This document shows, piece after piece, positions 60,043 to 64,000 of a DNA stretch of 64,000 bases. The DNA lies in NCBI RefSeq assembly GCF_003635045.1, contig NZ_RBXT01000001.1:1488001-1552000 (forward strand), in the 5' to 3' direction. Every line of letters starts with the position of its first letter. The first letter of the stretch is position 1. The stretch is from Terracoccus luteus (lineage in GTDB: Bacteria > Actinomycetota > Actinomycetes > Actinomycetales > Dermatophilaceae). The notes under the pieces are model-generated. The model saw only the letters and a program-made list of their open reading frames with translations, ran no database searches and was not told where the DNA came from. A program made the translations under genes and the position numbers.

Positions 60043-60842
60043 GGCTTCCCGCCCCCGGACCGTCCCTGTCGGGAGGTGGCCTCTCGACGGGTGGGCGTGA
60101 GGTCGGTGCTCGCGCAGCACCCGTCGTCACAGCACGCGGCCGGGTCGCCGGCGTCGACGCCCAGGGTCGGAGACCCTGTGGCGGTGGGTGCGTCGCAGCA
60201 GGCGTCGCCGCGCCAGGCGGCGAGACCTTCACGCAGGGCGACGGCGGCCACGACGAGACCGGCCAGCGGGTCCGCCCAGCCCCACCCGAGGACGGCGTTG
60301 AGGGCCAGACCGACGAGGACGACGGCTGACAGGTAGGTGCACAGCAGGGTCTGCGTGGAGTCGGCCACGACGCTGCCCGAGCCGAGCTCGCGCCCGGTGC
60401 GGCGTTGCGCCCACGACAGGAACGGCATGACGGCCAGCGACACGGCGGCGAGGGCGACACCGACACCCGACCCGGCGGCATCCTCTGCGCCGGTGAGCTG
60501 TCGTACCGACTCGACCGTCACGTAGGCGGCGAGGGCGAGGAACGAGACCCCGATGAGTCGCAGCGCCCGACGCTCACGGGTCTGCGGGAGGGGGTGGCGG
60601 AACTGCCAGAGGATGACGAGCCCGCTGCTCACCTCGACCACCGAGTCGAGCCCGAAGGCGACCAGGGCGACGGAGGAGGAGGCGGCCCCGGCCGAGATCG
60701 CCACGACGGCCTCGACGACGTTGTAGACGACGGCGGCGCCGGCGATGAGCTGGGCCCTGCGAGCCAGGACGCCGCGTCGGGTGGGAGCGGGTCGGACGTC
60801 GGGGGCGGCAGGGGCGGCGGGGCCGGCCGGGGCGGCACTCAC
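60039..60842 (-). CDS. Second CDF-like cation transporter with Cys-rich tail
   Basis: 267 aa, GTG at 60842 overlapping the ArsR stop. CDF core with four or five helices: VYNVVEAVVAISAGAASSSVALVAFGLDSVVEVSSGLVILWQF (the D of FGLDSVVE) and SVVADSTQTLLCTYLSAVVL. The cytoplasmic C-terminus is not the normal domain but a Cys-rich tail (GDACCDAPT, AACCDDGCCAST), which suits soft metals such as Cd, Pb or Zn. Shorter than its neighbour and different in kind. Confidence 0.87.
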   Translation of the reverse strand: MSAAPAGPAAPAAPDVRPAPTRRGVLARRAQLIAGAAVVYNVVEAVVAISAGAASSSVALVAFGLDSVVEVSSGLVILWQFRHPLPQTRERRALRLIGVSFLALAAYVTVESVRQLTGAEDAAGSGVGVALAAVSLAVMPFLSWAQRRTGRELGSGSVVADSTQTLLCTYLSAVVLVGLALNAVLGWGWADPLAGLVVAAVALREGLAAWRGDACCDAPTATGSPTLGVDAGDPAACCDDGCCASTDLTPTRREATSRQGRSGGGKP

Positions 60843-61273
60843 GACGCGACCCCTTCGTCCATGGTCGTGGACCCGTAGCGCGGGCAGAGCACGACGGCGT
60901 CGCCGGTGAGACCGAGCAGACGTTCGGCCGCGGACAGCAGCTCGAGCGTCGCGGCGGGGTGGGCGAGGGCGAACACCGACGCCCGGCCCTGCGCCCGCAC
61001 CGTGACGATGCCGCAGTCGAGCAGGCAGGCGAGGTGCTTGCTCACGGTCGACTGCGCGAGACCGAGGTGGGCGGTGAGGTCGACGACCCGGTGCTCGCCG
61101 ATGACGAGGTGCTGCACGATGGCGAGGCGAGACCGGTCGCCGAAGCCGTGGAAGAGGCAGGCGGCCGCCTCACGGGCCGCCGCCTCGGCAGCCCCGGCCG
61201 GTTGCGTGGTCGGCTCGGGTTCGACGGGGACGTCGGTGCGGGCGACATCGTCCAGCGTCTGTGGCATCGTCAC
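60839..61273 (-). CDS. cmtR: ArsR/SmtB-family metal sensor, CmtR-like
   Basis: 144 aa from GTG 61273, 6 nt after TAGCAT on the reverse strand (leaderless); ATG two codons on is the alternative. Winged helix: AAACLFHGFGDRSRLAIVQHLVIGEHRVVDLTAHLGLAQSTVSKHLACLLDCGIV. The Cys pair C83-x3-C87 in the DNA-recognition helix and C130 near the end are the CmtR arrangement for Cd/Pb sensing. It heads the operon with the two transporters, so metal releases it and induces export. Confidence 0.88.
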   Translation of the reverse strand: MTMPQTLDDVARTDVPVEPEPTTQPAGAAEAAAREAAACLFHGFGDRSRLAIVQHLVIGEHRVVDLTAHLGLAQSTVSKHLACLLDCGIVTVRAQGRASVFALAHPAATLELLSAAERLLGLTGDAVVLCPRYGSTTMDEGVAS

Positions 61274-61294
61274 CCGGCGATGCTACCGCGCTGG

Positions 61295-62563
61295 TCAGGC
61301 GATGGCGCCGCGGGTGGCGATGGCGTGGTCGATGCGGTCGGCGGTGAGGACGTGTTGGGTGACCATGGTGGCGGCGCCGATGACGCCGGCTTGGCGGCCG
61401 GTGGTGGCGGGGACGATCTGCAGGTCGCTGGTGGCCAGGGGTAGGGAGCGGCCGTAGACGACTTCGCGGACGCCGGCGATGAGGGACTCTCCGGCGCCGG
61501 CGAGGGAGCCGCCGATGACGATGACGGAGGGGTTGAGCAGGGAGACGCAGGTGGCCAGGACCTCGCCGATGGTGCGTCCGGCTTGTCGGACGGCGTGGGC
61601 GGTGGGGATGGAGCCGGATCGGACGAGCTGGACGATGTCCTGGTTGCTGGTGGCGGTGATGCCGTGGGCGTGGAGGCTGGTGGTGATGGCGGGTCCGCCG
61701 GCGACGGCTTCGAGGCAGCCGGTGTTGCCGCAGCGGCACAGGACCTGGGCGTGGCCGGGGGCGGCGACGTGGCCGAGGTCGCCGGCGGCGCCGACGGCGC
61801 CGCGGTGGAGGCGGCCGCCGGAGATGATGCCGGCGCCGATGCCGGTGGCAACCTTGACGAAGAGCAGGTGTTGGACGTGGGGGTGGGCGGCGGCGTGTTC
61901 GCCCAGGGCCATGATGTTGACGTCGTTGTCGACGAGGACGGGCACGGGCCCGGTGGCCGACCCGGGTGAGCCGGGGGAGCCGTCGGAGGGGGAGCCGGTG
62001 TCGAGGTGGAGGGCGGTGGCGAGGTGGTGGGGGACGTCGTAGCGGTCCCAGCCGGGCATGATCGGGGGTTGCATGGGGCGGCCGGTGGAGTGTTCGACGG
62101 GGCCGGGCAGGCCGATGCCGATGCCGACGAGGTCGGTGCGGTCGCGGCCGGACTGGGTCAGGAGGCGTTCGGTGGTGGTGGCGAGCCAGTCCAGGACGGG
62201 GGCGGGTCCGTCGGTGATGGTGATGGGTTCGGCGATCTCGCAGAGGGGTCGGCCGAGGAGGTCGGTGAGAGCGACGTGGCCGTGGGTGGCGCCGATGTCG
62301 GCGCCGACGACGACCCGCGCCTGGGGGTTGAACGCGAACCGGGCCGACGGGCGCCCTCCGGTGGAGGCGGCCTCCCCGATCGGTTCCAGCAGACCGATGG
62401 ACTGCAGGGCCTCCACGCGCTGGCCCACCGTCGACCGGGCCAGGCCGGTCAGCTGCACGACCTCGCTGCGGGTGCGCGGCCGACCGTCGAGGAACATCTG
62501 CATGAGGCCGCCCGGGCCCTGCGGTGAGAAGGACGCGGACGCGCCGCGCATCGGGGTTGGCAC
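61295..62563 (-). CDS. ROK-family transcriptional regulator
   Basis: 422 aa from GTG 62563 (ATG 62551 is an alternative). N-terminal winged helix (MQMFLDGRPRTRSEVVQLTGLARSTVGQRVEALQSIGLLEPIGEAASTGGRPS) followed by a ROK domain: VVGADIGATHGHVALTDLLG, VLVDNDVNIMALGEH, HRGAVGAAGDLGHV and the zinc site CRCGNTGCLEA. Sugar- or sugar-phosphate-responsive regulator. Its middle and end use CAA, CTA and GGA codons that neighbours avoid. No adjacent sugar operon is visible except the PQQ-type dehydrogenase upstream. Confidence 0.9.
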   Translation of the reverse strand: MPTPMRGASASFSPQGPGGLMQMFLDGRPRTRSEVVQLTGLARSTVGQRVEALQSIGLLEPIGEAASTGGRPSARFAFNPQARVVVGADIGATHGHVALTDLLGRPLCEIAEPITITDGPAPVLDWLATTTERLLTQSGRDRTDLVGIGIGLPGPVEHSTGRPMQPPIMPGWDRYDVPHHLATALHLDTGSPSDGSPGSPGSATGPVPVLVDNDVNIMALGEHAAAHPHVQHLLFVKVATGIGAGIISGGRLHRGAVGAAGDLGHVAAPGHAQVLCRCGNTGCLEAVAGGPAITTSLHAHGITATSNQDIVQLVRSGSIPTAHAVRQAGRTIGEVLATCVSLLNPSVIVIGGSLAGAGESLIAGVREVVYGRSLPLATSDLQIVPATTGRQAGVIGAATMVTQHVLTADRIDHAIATRGAIA

Positions 62564-62590
62564 GCGCGTAGTAAAGCACGCGCACGCCGA

Positions 62591-62618
62591 GAGGCCGGGC
62601 CGTCGCCGGCCCGGCCTC
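62591..62618 (-). terminator. Terminator of the sugar dehydrogenase gene
   Basis: Perfect 11-bp stem GAGGCCGGGCC (62591-62601) / GGCCCGGCCTC (62608-62618), 6-nt loop, about 70 bases past the stop of the dehydrogenase gene and before the ROK start on the same strand. Confidence 0.78.
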
Positions 62619-62690
62619 CCAGGTGCTGCAGGGTGATTCGAGATGTTTCAGATGGTGCGCGGGACTATCGCCCCATCGACGACCCGAGCG

Positions 62691-64000
62691 TCAGTTCTGC
62701 GGGTCGAGCACGACCTGCGCGGTGGCCGTCTGGCCGTCCGCGTCGGTGTACTCGGCCACGAACACGGCGTTCAGGTTGTCGGCACCGGCGTGACCGGCAT
62801 CCAGGAAGGTGCGGATCGAGCCCGTGCAACCGCTCGTCGTCGACAGCGGGTGACCGTGCTGGTCGTGACCGAGGATGTAGGTCACGGTGACGTTCGCGCA
62901 GTTGACCGGCTGGTCGTCCTCGATGGCGACCTCGTAGCTCACCGTGTCACCGAACGAGAAGTCCTGACCGTCGGTGGGGGAGACGAACGAGATCGTCGGG
63001 GCCACCGGGCCGACGTGGATGAGGTACTCCGCCGAGGCCGAGCGACCCGTCGAGTCGGTCACCTTGAGGGTGGCGCGGTAGTCGCCGTTCTCGCGGTAGG
63101 TGTAGGCCGGGTACTGCTTGCGCGAGTCGACCTTGCCGTCGGCGTCGAAGTCCCACGCGTAGGTGAGGGCGTCACCGTCGGGGTCGTACGTGCCGGCGCT
63201 CGTGAAGTTCACGGTGAGCGGGGCGCTGCCGACGGTCTCCTCGGCGTTGACCTTGACGATGGGCGTCTTGTTCTTCGGCGCGTAGTCGATGCGCGACAGC
63301 TGGGCCTCGGGGTTCTGCGAGAAGTAGCCGTCGCCGTACTCGAGCACGTAGAGCGAACCGTCGGGGCCGAACTCCATGTCCATCGGGTTGTCGATGATGA
63401 ACGAGGGCAGCACGTCGTCGATCGCCGTGATCTGGTCCTTGTTGTTCAGCGTGAACGACTTGATGTAGTCACGCGACCACTCGTAGAAGAAGGGCTTGCC
63501 CTGGAGGCTGGCCGGCCACTTGGTCTTCGAGGTGTTGCGACGGTCGAAGTAGTACGCCGGTCCGGCCATGGGGGCGATGCCACCGCGACCGAGCTCGGGC
63601 CACTGCGCGTTCGGCGCACCCGCGTAGGCGAGCTCGGAGCGCTCGACGGTCGGCAGGAAGCGCAGACCGGTGTTGTTCGGCGAGTCGTTCACCGGCTGCT
63701 GGCAGTCGAAGGCCTCACCGGACTCGCCGGTGGCGAAGTCGTAGTCGATGTAGGGGATGTCGGGCTGCACGCAGTAGGGCCAGCCGTAGTTGGCGGGCTT
63801 GTCGATGGCCATCCAGCGACCGTGGCCGGCGGGGCCGCGGTCGGGGTTGGCCGTGCCGGCGTCGGGGGAGTAGTCGGCCATGTAGACGACGCCCGTGCGC
63901 TTGTCGACGTCGAAACGGAACGGGTTGCGCAGGCCCATCGCGTAGATCTCGGGCTTGGTCTTCGGGGTGCCCTTGGCGAAGAGGTTGCCCGGCGGGACGG
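62691..64000 (-). CDS. Secreted PQQ-type sugar dehydrogenase with PKD domain, 3' part
   Basis: Open to the right edge; 436 codons seen, the start is outside. Beta-propeller part: EIYAMGLRNPFRFDVDKRTGVVYMADYSPDAGTANPDRGPAG, PANYGWPYC, GPAYYFDR, DNPMDMEFGPDGSLYVLEYGDGYF (glucose/sorbosone dehydrogenase repeats). Then a PKD domain (ETVGSAPLTVNFTSAGTYDPDGDALTYAWDFDADGKVDS) and a C-terminal Ig-like domain with two Cys (VNCANV, SGCTGS). Typical of exported actinobacterial carbohydrate oxidases, often in ThuA-type fusions; the missing half decides the class. Confidence 0.87.
   Translation of the reverse strand, partial: VPPGNLFAKGTPKTKPEIYAMGLRNPFRFDVDKRTGVVYMADYSPDAGTANPDRGPAGHGRWMAIDKPANYGWPYCVQPDIPYIDYDFATGESGEAFDCQQPVNDSPNNTGLRFLPTVERSELAYAGAPNAQWPELGRGGIAPMAGPAYYFDRRNTSKTKWPASLQGKPFFYEWSRDYIKSFTLNNKDQITAIDDVLPSFIIDNPMDMEFGPDGSLYVLEYGDGYFSQNPEAQLSRIDYAPKNKTPIVKVNAEETVGSAPLTVNFTSAGTYDPDGDALTYAWDFDADGKVDSRKQYPAYTYRENGDYRATLKVTDSTGRSASAEYLIHVGPVAPTISFVSPTDGQDFSFGDTVSYEVAIEDDQPVNCANVTVTYILGHDQHGHPLSTTSGCTGSIRTFLDAGHAGADNLNAVFVAEYTDADGQTATAQVVLDPQN

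Overview
The window is about 72 percent GC by eye and reads as chromosome of an actinobacterium. Start codons are often GTG, many genes overlap as GTGA or ATGA, and several gene orders are classical for Actinobacteria: xerD-parA-scpA-scpB-rluB-tyrA-cmk-plsC-der, and pgsA-DUF881-sbp-DUF881-gcvH-FHA-ftsR-bifunctional nuclease-merR-gcvP (the order around Rv1822-Rv1832 in Mycobacterium tuberculosis). Lsr2, PucR, RamB and CmtR-like proteins agree with this. A member of the Micrococcales, perhaps Intrasporangiaceae, is a guess from style, not a proof.

Layout. 0-8.2 kb: the end of rel, two cyclophilins and a DUF349 protein, lsr2, an intergenic array of palindromic repeats, a glyoxalase II-like hydrolase and hisS. 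8.3-12.3 kb: a tightly coupled minus-strand operon with an Lgt-like integral membrane protein, a radical SAM protein of the tetraether-lipid-synthase (Tes, COG1964) type and three small membrane proteins; this is the most interesting unit. 12.4-22.6 kb: ald, then the chromosome-segregation and housekeeping run from xerD to der. 22.7-24.3 kb: tRNA-Pro(GGG) with a strong terminator, and a YibE/F protein. 24.4-33.8 kb: the pgsA-to-gcvP run, with a glycine riboswitch before gcvP. 33.8-37.8 kb: a GCS2-type ligase, a histidine phosphatase, a PhzF protein and a TrmH methylase.

37.9-47.8 kb looks catabolic: an MHS transporter, an ArgE-like deacylase with a divergent tandem Lrp-type regulator, an agmatinase-type ureohydrolase with its MFS transporter and a divergent PucR regulator, then an LLM monooxygenase/FMN reductase pair behind a palindromic operator. 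47.9-51 kb: an L-2-hydroxyglutarate oxidase, a DUF2695 protein, a second palindromic repeat array, a GNAT protein and a YciO protein. 51-58 kb: amylosucrase, DUF2332, DinB, and isocitrate lyase (with a coupled small unknown protein) divergent from ramB. 58-61.3 kb: VKOR and a CmtR-like/CDF/CDF metal operon. 61.3-64 kb: a ROK regulator with different codon use, and the 3' part of a secreted PQQ-type sugar dehydrogenase with a PKD domain.

Three signals run through the window: many genes whose start codon lies 6-7 nt after a (T/C)ANNNT -10 box (leaderless mRNAs); an octamer GGATGCCG that is far more common than base composition predicts and brings in otherwise rare codons; and two structured intergenic repeat arrays, of which the first carries the octamer in its hairpin loops.
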